Source: Massilia pinisoli (GTDB lineage: Bacteria > Pseudomonadota > Gammaproteobacteria > Burkholderiales > Burkholderiaceae_D). Taken from it: a stretch of 64,000 nucleotides of DNA. The DNA lies in assembly GCF_024753285.1 (NCBI RefSeq), contig NZ_JANUGW010000005.1:1-64000 (forward strand). The letters run 5' to 3'. The position numbers and the translations under genes were made by a program. The notes beneath the pieces were generated by a model. That model searched no databases and had not been told where the DNA came from. It worked only from the letters and a program-made list of their open reading frames with translations. Positions 16,253 through 26,834 of this stretch are shown piece by piece. Numbering within the stretch: the first letter of the stretch is position 1; each line of letters begins with the position of its first letter.

Positions 16253-17448
16253 TGCTGCGCCACCTGTTGCAACTGACCTGGCAGCGCAAGTCCAGGCACC
16301 TGATGCTGAGCCTCGAGATCCTGCTGGCCTTCGCCATCGTGTTCGGCATCGCCGCGTTCGGGCTGCGCTGCTGGCAGCTGTACCGCGAGCCGCTGGGCTT
16401 CGACGGCACCGACACGTGGTCCGTCTCGATGCTGATGTCCGACCTGCCGGCCGAGGCGATCCCCCCCGATACCTACGACCTGTTCCGCCGCAGCCTGCTC
16501 GAGCTGCCGGAAGTGCGCGCCGTCGGCTTCGCGAGCTTCGCACCGTACACCTTGTCGACGTGGACCATGAGCTTCAAGTCGGCGCAGACGGGGACGGGCA
16601 TCCTGAGCGACACCGTCGAGGCGAGCGACGGCGTCGCCGACGCGCTCGGCGTACACCTCGTCGCGGGCCGCTGGTTCGACGCAACCGACGACGGCGCGCC
16701 CGACACCGCCGTCGTCGTGAACGGGCGCATGGCGACCGCGCTGTTCCCCGGCCGTCCGGCGCTGGGCCAGCGCTTCACGAGCGCGGAAGACGGTGTGCCC
16801 CGGACATACCGGGTCGTGGGTCTCGTCGACGCATTCCGCAACAAGGGTCCCTTGATGATCCCGACGAAATTCGTCATCGTCCGCTTCGCCCCGCACACGA
16901 CCAAGTCGCGCGTGCGCACGATGCTGCTCAAGGTCGCGCCGGGAACGCCGCGCGCGTTCGAAGCGAAGCTGAGCGAGCGCCTGAAGCGCGTGCGCAACGA
17001 CTGGTCGTACGAGATCTCCCCGCTGGCGGCCGCCCGCGCCGCCCTGCTGAAGGAGCAGCTCGTGCCGCTGGCCGCCGTCGCCGTGATCGCCGGGTTCATG
17101 CTCGTCATGGTCGCCTTCGGCCTGTTCGGCGTGCTGTGGCAGAACACGACGCGCCGGATTCCCGAGATCGGCCTGCGCCGCGCACTCGGCGCCAGCGCGG
17201 CCGGCATCTACCGGCAAATCGTGTTCGAACAGCTGCTGCTGTGCTCTCTCGCAGTCGCCGTCGGCCTCGTGCTGCTCGTGCAGTTGCCGCTCACGGGCGC
17301 GCTGGGCGAGGCGTTGAACTGGTCCGTGTTCGCGGGGGCCTGCGCGCTGTCGATGGCCGTGATCTATCTGCTATCCTTCGTGTGCTCGCTCTACCCGGGC
17401 TGGCGCGCGAGCCGCCTCGATCCTGCCGCGGCGCTGCACTACGAATGA
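16252..17448 (+). CDS. FtsX/MacB-type ABC permease 2
   Basis: 398 aa, same four-helix layout as permease 1 but clearly diverged: N-terminal helix about 20-42, periplasmic domain to about 275, C-terminal helices about 282-310, 327-350 and 360-385. FtsX-domain motif RRIPEIGLRRALGAS and terminal SRLDPAAALHYE. The TGATG junction (16250-16254) with permease 1 implies coupled translation. Two different permeases with one ATPase and one adaptor suggest a MacAB-like exporter of peptides, lipids or antibiotics, or an envelope-repair machine; the substrate is unknown. Confidence 0.9.
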   Translation: MLRHLLQLTWQRKSRHLMLSLEILLAFAIVFGIAAFGLRCWQLYREPLGFDGTDTWSVSMLMSDLPAEAIPPDTYDLFRRSLLELPEVRAVGFASFAPYTLSTWTMSFKSAQTGTGILSDTVEASDGVADALGVHLVAGRWFDATDDGAPDTAVVVNGRMATALFPGRPALGQRFTSAEDGVPRTYRVVGLVDAFRNKGPLMIPTKFVIVRFAPHTTKSRVRTMLLKVAPGTPRAFEAKLSERLKRVRNDWSYEISPLAAARAALLKEQLVPLAAVAVIAGFMLVMVAFGLFGVLWQNTTRRIPEIGLRRALGASAAGIYRQIVFEQLLLCSLAVAVGLVLLVQLPLTGALGEALNWSVFAGACALSMAVIYLLSFVCSLYPGWRASRLDPAAALHYE

Positions 17449-17474
17449 CGAGAGAGACGAGAAAGACTTCGCAC

Positions 17475-18865
<1,391 letters not shown>

Positions 18866-18869
<4 letters not shown>

Positions 18870-20254
18870 TCCGGCTGCGTCCACGGTTGGGCGCCTACGT
18901 GCTGGCGCTGCACCTGCCCTTGTTCGCCTGCGCCGCCCTGCTGCTGCCGGCGCGCCCGCTGTGGTTCGTCGGCGCGGAAGCGCTGCTGCTGGCTAGCCTC
19001 GCGCTGGGCTGGCGCCTCGTGCGCCAGGCGCTGGAACCGCTCGGCTACACGCGCCGCGTGCACGAACTGCTGCAGGACCAGCACTACGCGAGCCGGCTGG
19101 CGGCGCCGGCGTCGTCCGAACTGGACGGCCTCGTGGACACGTTCAATGCGATGCTGGCCGCCCTGCACCGCGAGCGCCTGGCCATCGGCGAGCAGCAGGG
19201 CTTCCTCGACCGGCTGCTGGAAGCGACGCCGGCCGCCGTCCTAGTGTTCGATTTCGACGGCGCCATCAGCCTCGTGAACGCGAGCGCCGCGCAACTCCTC
19301 GGCCTGGATCGGCCGCAGGGCAAGCCGCTGTCGGCTTGGCCCGACGGCGACGCCGGCTTCGCGGCCGGCCTGGATGCGCGGGCACGCGCACGCAGCCGGC
19401 AGCTCGCGGCCCAGCTGGACGCGCTGCCGCTGGGCGAAGCGCGGCTGCTGGCCGATCCGGACGGCCGCCGCTACCGCGCCCGGCGCGGCCAGTTCTTCGA
19501 CCGCGGCTTCGCGCGCCACTTCCTGATGGTCGAGGAATTGACGGCCGAGCTGGAAGATTCGGAGCGCGCCACGTATGAGCGCCTCGTGCGCGTGCTCGCG
19601 CACGAAGTCAACAACACCGTGGCCGCGACGGGCTCCGTGCTCGATTCGCTGCTGTTCTACCGCGGCCAGCTCGCCGAGCCGGACGCGGGCGACTTCGCGA
19701 CGGCGATCGTCGCAGTCAAGCGCCGCAACAAGAGTCTCGGCGAATTCATCGAACGCTTCACGAAGGTCGTCAGGATGCCGCCGCCGGAACTGAAGCCGGC
19801 GGACGTGAAGGCCGTCGTCGACGACATCCTGCGGCTGAACCGGGAACAGTGCAGCAGCCGCGGCATCGTGCTCGGCTGGCACCGCTGCGACCAAGTCGCG
19901 CCGCTGGCGCTGGATGCGCAGCTGATCGAGCAGGCGCTGCTCAACATCGTGAAGAATGCGATCGAGGCGATCGACGAAGCCAACGCGGCGCGCGGCGCGG
20001 CCGGCGGCTTCGTGCGGCTGGAACTGACCGCCGAGGGACGGCGTGTGCGGCTGTCGGTCGTGGATTCCGGCGACCTGCTGGCGTCAGGGCCGGCGCGGCC
20101 GCTGTTCACGCCGTTCTTCACGACGCGCAAGGGCGGCCAGGGAATCGGGCTGATGTTCGTGCGCGAGGTATTGCAGCGGCACGGGTGCACGTATTCGCTC
20201 GCGCCGGGGGCGCCGGGAGAGACGCGGTTCGACATCTGGTTTCCGGCGCCGTGA
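18866..20254 (+). CDS. Membrane sensor histidine kinase
   Basis: 462 aa. Its ATG overlaps the regulator stop (ATGA, 18866-18869). Two closely spaced N-terminal helices (about 8-28 and 31-52) with almost no periplasmic loop, a HAMP-like linker (about 50-100), a PAS domain (112-200), the H-box LAHEVNN with His near residue 246, N-box IVKNAIEAID and G-box GQGIGLMFV. The minimal sensor loop suggests it detects a signal in the membrane or through the ABC complex, as BceS/NtrY-like kinases do. Cognate partner of the preceding regulator. Confidence 0.92.
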
Positions 20255-20263
20255 CGCCTGTTC

Positions 20264-22402
20264 TCAACCCTTCGGGTACTTGATCGTCATTTCCTTGAGC
20301 AGGTTGTCCGCATGGTCAACCTCCTTCATCAGCCACAGCATGTAGCGGATGTCGACGTGGATCGCGCGCGTGATGACGGGATCGAAGTACCAGTCCTTCG
20401 TGATCGATTCATACGTCGAATCGAAGTTCAGGCCCACGAGTTCGCCCCGCTTGTTCATGACGGCCGACCCCGAGTTGCCGCCCGTCGTGTCGGCACTCGA
20501 CAGGAAGTTCACGGGCACCGTGCCCAGCACCGGGTCCTTGAACTGGCCGTAGCGCTTGTCGCGGATCGCCTGCAGCAGCGCGTGCGGCGCATCGAACGGC
20601 GGCTTGCCCGTCTGCTTTTCCAGGATGCCTTCCACCGTCGTGAACGGTCCTTTGACGATGCCGTCGCGCGGGCTGTACGGCGCCACGGTGCCGTAGGTGA
20701 CGCGCAACGTGCCATTGGCATCCGGGTACACGGGCTTGCCCTGCGATTTCTTCCACGCGATGACGGCGTCCATGTACTGCGGGACGACGCGCTCCAGGTT
20801 GCCGTCGACTTCCTTGCGGCGCTCTTCCAGGGCCATGCCGGTGTCGTGCAGGCGCACGGCGAGCTGGATGAACGGGTCGTTCGACTTGCGGAACGCGTCC
20901 GCATCCTTGCCGATCCACGCGAGACGCTTCGCCGTGTCACCCAGCTCCGTCCCCTTGTACAGCGGCGCCAGCGCGTTCTGCGCCGGGAGCAGCGCATCGA
21001 GGCCTTGCGGACGCGCCTTCGCATCGATCTTCCCGTAGCGGACGAGCGCGGCCTGCCAGCGGGCCTGGTCGACGCTCGGCACGAACGATTGCTCGAGGCG
21101 CGTCAGGCGCGCCTTGATGAACGAGACGTCGCGGTCCTGGTAGCCCGCTTCGCGCTGCGCGTCCGGCTTCTGCTGCTCGAGCGCGAGGCGGTACAAGGTA
21201 CGCGCGCTTCTCAGGAGATCACTGTGCGTGGCTTCCGCCCACGCGGTTTCCTGCTGCGTCGTCGCCATGTCGGCGGCGATGGCGGCATCGAGGTCGCCCA
21301 GCAGGTTCTTCGATCCCGTGCCATGCTGCTTGTACCAGGCGCGGAATTGCGCGTCCTGCGCATCCTTGATGGCGGCGATGTCCTTGCGCGCGAAGCCGTC
21401 CTGGAGGCCGCGCGTCTTTTTCAGCACGTTGTTCAGGCTCTTCGACACGCTTGCGTAGCGCACCGTGTAGTCCGGGTTGCCCATCGTGGCGGCCGCGATC
21501 ACGGACAGGTCGGCCGTGATGGACGCGACCTTCGCCGGGTAGTCGACGTCGCGCGCGAAGCGGATCTCGGCCGGCAGCTTGTAGCGGCTCGTGCGGCCCG
21601 GGTAGCCGGCCAGCAGGATCGGATCGCCGGCCTTCAACCCTTCGGCCGACACGACGAGGAAGCTCTTCGATTGATAGGGCACGTTGTCCGGCGACGGGTC
21701 CGCCGGGCGGCCGTCGCGGCCCACGTAGGCGCGCAGGAACGAGAAGTCGCCGACGTGGCGGGGGAATTCGTAGTTGTCGATGTCGCCGCCGAAGTCGCCC
21801 ACGCTGTTCGCGGGCGCGTACACGAGGCGCACGTCGCGGATCAACAGTTGCTTGATGCGGTAGTACGAGCCGCCGCGATTGAACGCGGGCACCGAGCAGC
21901 GGTAGGCCTTGTCGCTCTCGCACTCCGCGATCAGCGCCTTGATGCGCGCCTCGACCTGCTCGTGACGGTCCTTGCCGGAGAGTCCGGGCGCGAGGCCCTT
22001 GAGCACGCGGTCCGTCACGTCCTCGACCTTCTCCGTCACGTAGACGACCGTGTTCGGACCGCCCGGCAGTTCCTCGGCGCGCGTCTTCGCGAGGAAGCCG
22101 TTGGCGATGTAATTGTGTTCGGGCGTCGAATTGCGCTGGATCGCGCCGTAGCCGCAATGGTGGTTCGTGACGACGAGGCCGTCCGGCGACACGAACGACG
22201 CGGAGCAGCCCGGCGTCGCGACGATGGCGCTCATCGGATGCTTGGTCAAATCCGCGAGGCGTTCGGCCGGGATCGTGATGCCGATGCGTTTCAGCTCGGA
22301 TTTCAGTTGCGGCAGCTGGTGCGGCTGCCACTGGCCCTCATCGGCGCCGGCGGCGGCGGCAACACCCAGCAGGGCGACGGGAAGGACGACGGATTTGAAC
22401 AA
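20264..22402 (-). CDS. S46 family dipeptidyl-peptidase (DPP7/DPP11-like)
   Basis: 712 aa, starting at a TTG at 22402 with GAGG six bases upstream; this gives a clean signal peptide (FKSVVLPVALLGVAAAAGA). Longer starts upstream have no ribosome-binding site. The chymotrypsin-like S46 triad is visible: His in VTNHHCGYG (about residue 82), Asp in the DNYEFPRH region (about 211) and Ser in GGNSGSA (about 641). The family removes dipeptides from N-termini of periplasmic or secreted peptides. The residue after GLNFD, which sets P1 preference in DPP7 (Gly) and DPP11 (Arg), is Ser here. Convergent with the kinase gene, 9 bp apart. Confidence 0.92.
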   Translation of the reverse strand: MFKSVVLPVALLGVAAAAGADEGQWQPHQLPQLKSELKRIGITIPAERLADLTKHPMSAIVATPGCSASFVSPDGLVVTNHHCGYGAIQRNSTPEHNYIANGFLAKTRAEELPGGPNTVVYVTEKVEDVTDRVLKGLAPGLSGKDRHEQVEARIKALIAECESDKAYRCSVPAFNRGGSYYRIKQLLIRDVRLVYAPANSVGDFGGDIDNYEFPRHVGDFSFLRAYVGRDGRPADPSPDNVPYQSKSFLVVSAEGLKAGDPILLAGYPGRTSRYKLPAEIRFARDVDYPAKVASITADLSVIAAATMGNPDYTVRYASVSKSLNNVLKKTRGLQDGFARKDIAAIKDAQDAQFRAWYKQHGTGSKNLLGDLDAAIAADMATTQQETAWAEATHSDLLRSARTLYRLALEQQKPDAQREAGYQDRDVSFIKARLTRLEQSFVPSVDQARWQAALVRYGKIDAKARPQGLDALLPAQNALAPLYKGTELGDTAKRLAWIGKDADAFRKSNDPFIQLAVRLHDTGMALEERRKEVDGNLERVVPQYMDAVIAWKKSQGKPVYPDANGTLRVTYGTVAPYSPRDGIVKGPFTTVEGILEKQTGKPPFDAPHALLQAIRDKRYGQFKDPVLGTVPVNFLSSADTTGGNSGSAVMNKRGELVGLNFDSTYESITKDWYFDPVITRAIHVDIRYMLWLMKEVDHADNLLKEMTIKYPKG

Positions 22403-22566
22403 GACGAGCCTCGGATGCAAAAAAATAAACACGAGTATATCGCCAGCTTGTCTTGATGCGGAAACGAAATCGTCAGTAAACGCCTGTCGGTAGTATGTAC
22501 AGCCCGCGCTTCGGCGTCGCGCGGGCACCACATGCCGCCGGAATATGCTTTAAGCGTATTTACGTT

Positions 22567-23241
22567 TCATGTCGACCTGTTCCCGGCGCGCCGCCGCACG
22601 GCCGCCATGCCGAGGAACGCGAGCGCGCACAGCGCCGGCGACGCCGGTTCCGGCACGCCGACGCGCACCTCGTCCAGCGCGGGCGCGCTGTAGCCCGCCT
22701 GCCGGTTCGCCGTCGAGAAGGCGAAATAGCGCACCTCGTCGAAGCCGGCGCCGTCGCGCAGCCCCAGCACGGCGCCGCTTGGCGCCGTGAAGTTGCCACT
22801 GCCCGTGCGCAAGCCCGCGCCGTACGTGGCCCAGTAGCCGTTCAGCGTGCGGTAGCCGCTGCCGGCCGCGAACTCGATGCGGTGGATCGCACCGCCGTCC
22901 GCGCGCCGCACGCTGATGTACGCGTTCATGCCCGCCGTCGCCATGTAGTTGCCGGCGAACGCGGGACTGAGGTCGGTCACGGCGTCATAGCAATCGACGC
23001 CCGCGTAGCCGCAGCCGTTGTTCGCGCCGTAGCCGCTGAAGTGGAACAGCAGGCCGTCCTCGACCCAGTCGTTGGCGAGCGCCGTGTTCAGGTCGAAGTG
23101 GGCGGCGTTCGTCGTCGTGCCCACCGTGCTGCCTGCGCCGAGCGTCGCCAGCACGGTGGCGCCCGCGCCGTGGGCGGCCAATGCCAGGGTGGCGGCGCCG
23201 AGCAGGCGGATCGTCGTGTGGTACATGGTGGTTGTCATCAT
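22567..23241 (-). CDS. PEP-CTERM sorting-domain protein
   Basis: 224 aa. N-terminal signal peptide (about 1-29, ending GAGA), a beta-rich body with CGYAGVDCYD and several Gly/Asn-rich strands, then the C-terminal tripartite PEP-CTERM signal: VPEPASPA, a hydrophobic helix and a basic RRRAGNR tail. Exosortase (EpsH/XrtA) cleaves such tails and sorts proteins to the exopolysaccharide-rich surface. No exosortase gene is in this window. The ATG at 23241 overlaps the stop of the upstream lyase gene (ATGA), so the pair is translationally coupled. Confidence 0.88.
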   Translation of the reverse strand: MMTTTMYHTTIRLLGAATLALAAHGAGATVLATLGAGSTVGTTTNAAHFDLNTALANDWVEDGLLFHFSGYGANNGCGYAGVDCYDAVTDLSPAFAGNYMATAGMNAYISVRRADGGAIHRIEFAAGSGYRTLNGYWATYGAGLRTGSGNFTAPSGAVLGLRDGAGFDEVRYFAFSTANRQAGYSAPALDEVRVGVPEPASPALCALAFLGMAAVRRRAGNRST

Positions 23242-24965
23242 GGTGTCGGGATCAGGTCGATGGCGTCGTAGCTGTAGCCGGGGCTCAGGAAGCGCGTGCC
23301 GCTGGTGCCGCTGATGGCCGTCAGCGTGAGCACGTTCTGGCCGACGACCAGCTCACTCGCCGGAATGTCGAAGGTGTACATCGTGTTGTTGCCGCGGTAG
23401 GTGCCCACCGTCAGCGTGCGCGACGACGGCTGCGTGGATGGCGCCGGATTCGCCGACACCCAGCCGTTCACCTGCGCCTTCGGCCGCCCGCCCGCGAACG
23501 CCGTCGTGATGCCGACGCGCAGGCGCAGCGGCACGATCTGGCTCTGGCGCAGGTTGAAGCGCACGGTCAGCGCGCCGTTCACGTCCTTCCACTGGTACGC
23601 GGGGAAGCCGGTGGCCGGCGTCGACGTGCCGACCACGTAGTCGCCCGGCGTCCACGACGCCATGCGCACGTCGGACGGATGCATCGTCGTCACCTTGCCG
23701 CCATTGATGAATTCCGCCGGCGAGCCGTCCCAGTCACCGATGCGCCACAGCGCGGTAGCAGCGCCCGGATCGCCCGTCACGGCGATGCTGCCCGCGTCCG
23801 TGTTCGCACCCGCGTTCACCGTCACCGTACGCGTGTCGACCGCCAGCTCGTTCTTGTAGACCTTCATCGTGTACGTACCAGGGATCATGCCGGTGCTCGC
23901 GAAGTGGCCGTCGGTGGCGTCGACCGCCGCCCAATACTGCGCCGTCGCGTTGGAAAATCCCACCGTGTAGGCGAAGCGCGGATCGCGTCCCGTGATGGCG
24001 GCCCCGCTGACGGCGCCGCGCGCTTCCGGCGCCACCCAGCCCGTGAGGCCGAGGGTGCCGAGCCACGACGTGTCGACGGCGCCCGGTGCCGAGCCGTCGT
24101 TGAACACCATCGTGTAGGTGTTGAGGATTTTCGTGCGCAGCGGCTCCGTCTGGCCCTCGCCGTAGTTGATGATGTACGTGATCTCCTGGTCCGTACTAGT
24201 CCCCTGGTTCAGCAGGCTGCGGTAGAACGGGCCGCCGGAATTCCCCTCGTTGTTGTCGCGGACGATCCACAGGCCGACGTTCGTCCCCGTCGCGCCGATG
24301 TATTGCCAGTCCTTCAGGCGCATGTTCGAGTAGTGCTTGGAACGCGTCTCGCCGTTCGGCATGCCGAAGACATCGCTTGCCTCGATGGCGCCCGTGTTGC
24401 CGCGCAGGTCGGACGGTGCGGGGCCGTTCGGGAGCCGCGCGATCGGGACGCGCACGATGAAGCGCGCCAGGTTCAACGTATCCGGCTCGCTCGTGAAATA
24501 CGTCCCCATGTAGATCTTCGCCTCGCCGCGGCGCGCGATGTAGTAGTGCGTGAGGTTGCCGGCCTTGACCGTGACCTTGGCGACGTCGGTGCCCACGGTG
24601 ACGGCGCTGACGTCCACCGCCGAGATGCCCGAGTACAGGTAGTCGAAGCCTGAATTGACCTGCGTGCCGCGCGCCTGGTCCTGGTACTCGAGGCCGTTGT
24701 AGACCATCGACGCGATGTCGCCGGCCGATTGCGTGCTGACGCCGTTGTCCAGCCGGCGGACCTTGAACACGAGGCCCGCGCCCGTGTCGATCGTGTAGAA
24801 GTTCGCGTCCTGCGTGAGGCCGAACGAGGACGCCGCCGCGACGGTGGCCAGCATCCGGTCAGGGCCCGCGGTCGCGCCGCCACCCGGATCGCCGCCGCAG
24901 CCGGCGGTCAGTAAGCACAGCATGGCCGTCATCGCGGCCGGGGTCCTGCGCAAGAACTTGTGCAT
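23238..24965 (-). CDS. Rhamnogalacturonan lyase-like lipoprotein (PL4 type)
   Basis: 575 aa from the ATG at 24965 (AGGAGACAGG upstream). Lipoprotein signal with lipobox LLTAGC. The N-terminal catalytic beta-sandwich (about 45-300) shows NNEGNSGGPFYRSL and ITYIINYGEGQTE, followed by a fibronectin-III-like domain (about 320-410) and a C-terminal carbohydrate-binding jelly roll (about 415-570). This three-domain build is that of PL4 rhamnogalacturonan endolyases, which cut the pectin backbone by beta-elimination. A surface-exposed pectin enzyme is consistent with a plant or soil lifestyle. Confidence 0.8.
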   Translation of the reverse strand: MHKFLRRTPAAMTAMLCLLTAGCGGDPGGGATAGPDRMLATVAAASSFGLTQDANFYTIDTGAGLVFKVRRLDNGVSTQSAGDIASMVYNGLEYQDQARGTQVNSGFDYLYSGISAVDVSAVTVGTDVAKVTVKAGNLTHYYIARRGEAKIYMGTYFTSEPDTLNLARFIVRVPIARLPNGPAPSDLRGNTGAIEASDVFGMPNGETRSKHYSNMRLKDWQYIGATGTNVGLWIVRDNNEGNSGGPFYRSLLNQGTSTDQEITYIINYGEGQTEPLRTKILNTYTMVFNDGSAPGAVDTSWLGTLGLTGWVAPEARGAVSGAAITGRDPRFAYTVGFSNATAQYWAAVDATDGHFASTGMIPGTYTMKVYKNELAVDTRTVTVNAGANTDAGSIAVTGDPGAATALWRIGDWDGSPAEFINGGKVTTMHPSDVRMASWTPGDYVVGTSTPATGFPAYQWKDVNGALTVRFNLRQSQIVPLRLRVGITTAFAGGRPKAQVNGWVSANPAPSTQPSSRTLTVGTYRGNNTMYTFDIPASELVVGQNVLTLTAISGTSGTRFLSPGYSYDAIDLIPTP

Positions 24966-25085
24966 CGTGCCTGTCTCCTGTTGTTGGTGAGGACGTGGCG
25001 CGCCCCTCCCATGCCTGCGGCGGGCTCCGTGATCCCGGGACGTCCGGCCCGGTCGTCGTTGCTGTCGTTGCCTTGTTGGCACGCT

Positions 25086-25115
25086 AGTATTGATGGCCCA
25101 CGCGCGGCGGGTCAA
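25086..25115 (-). promoter_or_regulatory. Candidate promoter of the lyase/PEP-CTERM operon
   Basis: On the minus strand TTGACC (25115-25110) and AATACT (25091-25086) are 18 bp apart, giving a leader of roughly 115 nt before the lyase ATG. The rest of 24966-25254 shows no coding potential that I can recognise. Confidence 0.4.
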
Positions 25116-25254
25116 CGGGGCGCACGGTCCCTTGCGCAAAGAATCACGCGCTTGAGCGGAGCGCCTGTAGCGACGGGCGGTATGGCAAGCACGCTGGCGC
25201 GGATCGAGATAAAATGACGGGTCCGGCGCCGCCCGGAGCCTTTCTCCTCTCACC

Positions 25255-26250
25255 ATGCCAAGCTTCCTCGCCCCCGTTTCCGCCCTGCTGCGCCGCCTGT
25301 CGATCGACACCTTCACCATCCTGCTGCTGTGCACCGTCGCCCTCGCGAGCGTGCTGCCGTGCGCCGGCCACACGGCCGTCGTCCTCGGCAAGATCACCAC
25401 GGTCGCCATCAGCCTGTTGTTCTTCCTGCACGGCGCCAAGCTGTCGCGCGAGGCGCTCGTCTCCGGCCTCACGCACTGGCGCCTGCATCTGCTGGTGCTC
25501 GCATCCACGTTCGTCATGTTCCCGCTGCTGGGCCTGGCGCTGAAGCCCTTGGCGGGAAGCGTCGTCACGCCGGAGCTGTACGTGGGCATCCTGTTCCTGT
25601 GCACGCTGCCCTCGACCGTGCAATCGTCGATCGCGTTCACGTCGATGGCGCGGGGGAACGTGGCGGCGGCCGTGTGCAGCGCCTCGGCATCGAACTTCGT
25701 CGGCATCTTCGTCACGCCGCTGCTCGTGTCCACGTTGATCGTGCGCGGCGCGGCGGGCGGCTCGGCGCTGGACGCCGTGATCGCCATCGTCGAGCAACTG
25801 CTGCTGCCGTTCCTGGCCGGACAATTCCTGCGCCCGTGGATCGGCCGCTGGGTGGACAGCCACAAGCCGATGCTGAAGATCGTCGACCAGGGCTCGATCC
25901 TGCTCGTCGTCTACACGGCATTTTCGGAATCTGTCATCGAAGGCTTGTGGCACAAGCTGTCCGGCGAAGCGCTCGCGGGCCTGGTCGCCATCAACTGCGT
26001 GATGCTGGCGATCGCGCTGGGGCTCGCCACGTGGACGAGCCGCCGGCTCGGCTTCAACCGCGAGGACGAGATCACGATCGTGTTCTGCGGCTCGAAAAAA
26101 AGCCTCGCAAGCGGCGTGCCGATGGCGAAGGTGCTGTTCGCGCCGAGCGCGCTGGGCATGGTGATCCTGCCCGTGATGCTGTTCCACCAGATCCAGCTGA
26201 TGGTGTGCGCCGTGCTGGCGCAGAAATGGGGCCGCGAACCCCGTCCCTGA
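25255..26250 (+). CDS. SBF-like (bile acid:sodium symporter superfamily) transporter
   Basis: 331 aa with nine or ten membrane helices. LLFFLHGAKLS, LPSTVQSSIAFTSMARGN and FCGSKKSLASGVPMAKVLF are hallmarks of the bacterial SBF-like CPA transporters (YfeH group). Predicted sodium-coupled carrier of an organic anion in the inner membrane; the true substrate of this subgroup is not established. Divergent from the lyase gene and flanked downstream by a degenerate palindromic repeat. Confidence 0.88.
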   Translation: MPSFLAPVSALLRRLSIDTFTILLLCTVALASVLPCAGHTAVVLGKITTVAISLLFFLHGAKLSREALVSGLTHWRLHLLVLASTFVMFPLLGLALKPLAGSVVTPELYVGILFLCTLPSTVQSSIAFTSMARGNVAAAVCSASASNFVGIFVTPLLVSTLIVRGAAGGSALDAVIAIVEQLLLPFLAGQFLRPWIGRWVDSHKPMLKIVDQGSILLVVYTAFSESVIEGLWHKLSGEALAGLVAINCVMLAIALGLATWTSRRLGFNREDEITIVFCGSKKSLASGVPMAKVLFAPSALGMVILPVMLFHQIQLMVCAVLAQKWGREPRP

Positions 26251-26257
26251 ATCGCTC

Positions 26258-26393
26258 GTAGGCTGGACGGCTGCACCGCGATGTGTGAATGACGGCGGCG
26301 TGAATGCCGTCCACGCGTTCAACGATTCCCGGCGCAGCCGCGGTAGATCGAACGATGCGTATCACCGCGTGGACGGCGAGCCGCCCACCCTAC
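26258..26393. repeat. Longer, degenerate member of the GTAGG...CCTAC repeat family
   Basis: Begins GTAGGCTGGACGG and ends GCCCACCCTAC, with internal CCGTCCACGCG and CGCGTGGACGGC arms. The ends match the 78-bp repeats, but the middle is expanded to give about 136 bp. It sits between two genes whose 3' ends face each other (the SBF-like transporter and the small membrane protein). Confidence 0.6.
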
Positions 26394-26432
26394 CAAACAT
26401 CGGTGGGCGTTCCGTGCCCGCCGTTGCATGCG

Positions 26433-26831
26433 TCAGGGCGCCGCGTGCGCCAGTGCGAGCCCGCCCCACCACACTTCGGGAACCGACGCGGCCAGCATCA
26501 TGCCCGGCCCCAGCGCCGTGACGAGCCAGCGCCGCCGAGGCGCTAGCCACGCGGTGCGCGGGTCGGCGAGGCTCGCGCGGACGTCGCGCCAGCCGAAGCA
26601 CGCCAGCGCCACCAGCCCGACCACGAACAGACCCCATAACGCCGCGTCGTCGAACAAGGCCGCCACGTCCTTGTCGAGATAGGCGAACGCCGGCAGCGCG
26701 AGGCACACGCTGCCCAGCAATTCGGCCGTCGCGATGAGCGCCGCGCGGCCGCGGCGGCGGAATTCGTGGCGCAGCATCCAGGCCGACAGCGCGACGTCGC
26801 CGGCCAGGTACAGCGCGCTCCATCCGGGCAT
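26433..26831 (-). CDS. Small membrane protein, last gene of the mdt operon
   Basis: 132 aa with three or four hydrophobic segments (about 5-22, 35-55, 62-80, 105-128) and a basic loop WRDVRASLADPRTAW. I do not recognise the family. It starts 3 bp after the stop of the outer-membrane channel gene, so it is almost certainly cotranscribed with the RND pump. Possible accessory protein, but nothing in the sequence proves this. Confidence 0.65.
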   Translation of the reverse strand: MPGWSALYLAGDVALSAWMLRHEFRRRGRAALIATAELLGSVCLALPAFAYLDKDVAALFDDAALWGLFVVGLVALACFGWRDVRASLADPRTAWLAPRRRWLVTALGPGMMLAASVPEVWWGGLALAHAAP

Positions 26832-26834
26832 CGT

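Noticed and set aside
22403..22531. Longer start for the S46 peptidase
   Set aside because: No ribosome-binding site, and it would bury the signal peptide; the TTG at 22402 has both.
24966..25865. N-terminal extension of the PL4-like lyase
   Set aside because: The upstream part runs through the divergent transporter gene and the promoter; the lipoprotein signal begins at 24965.
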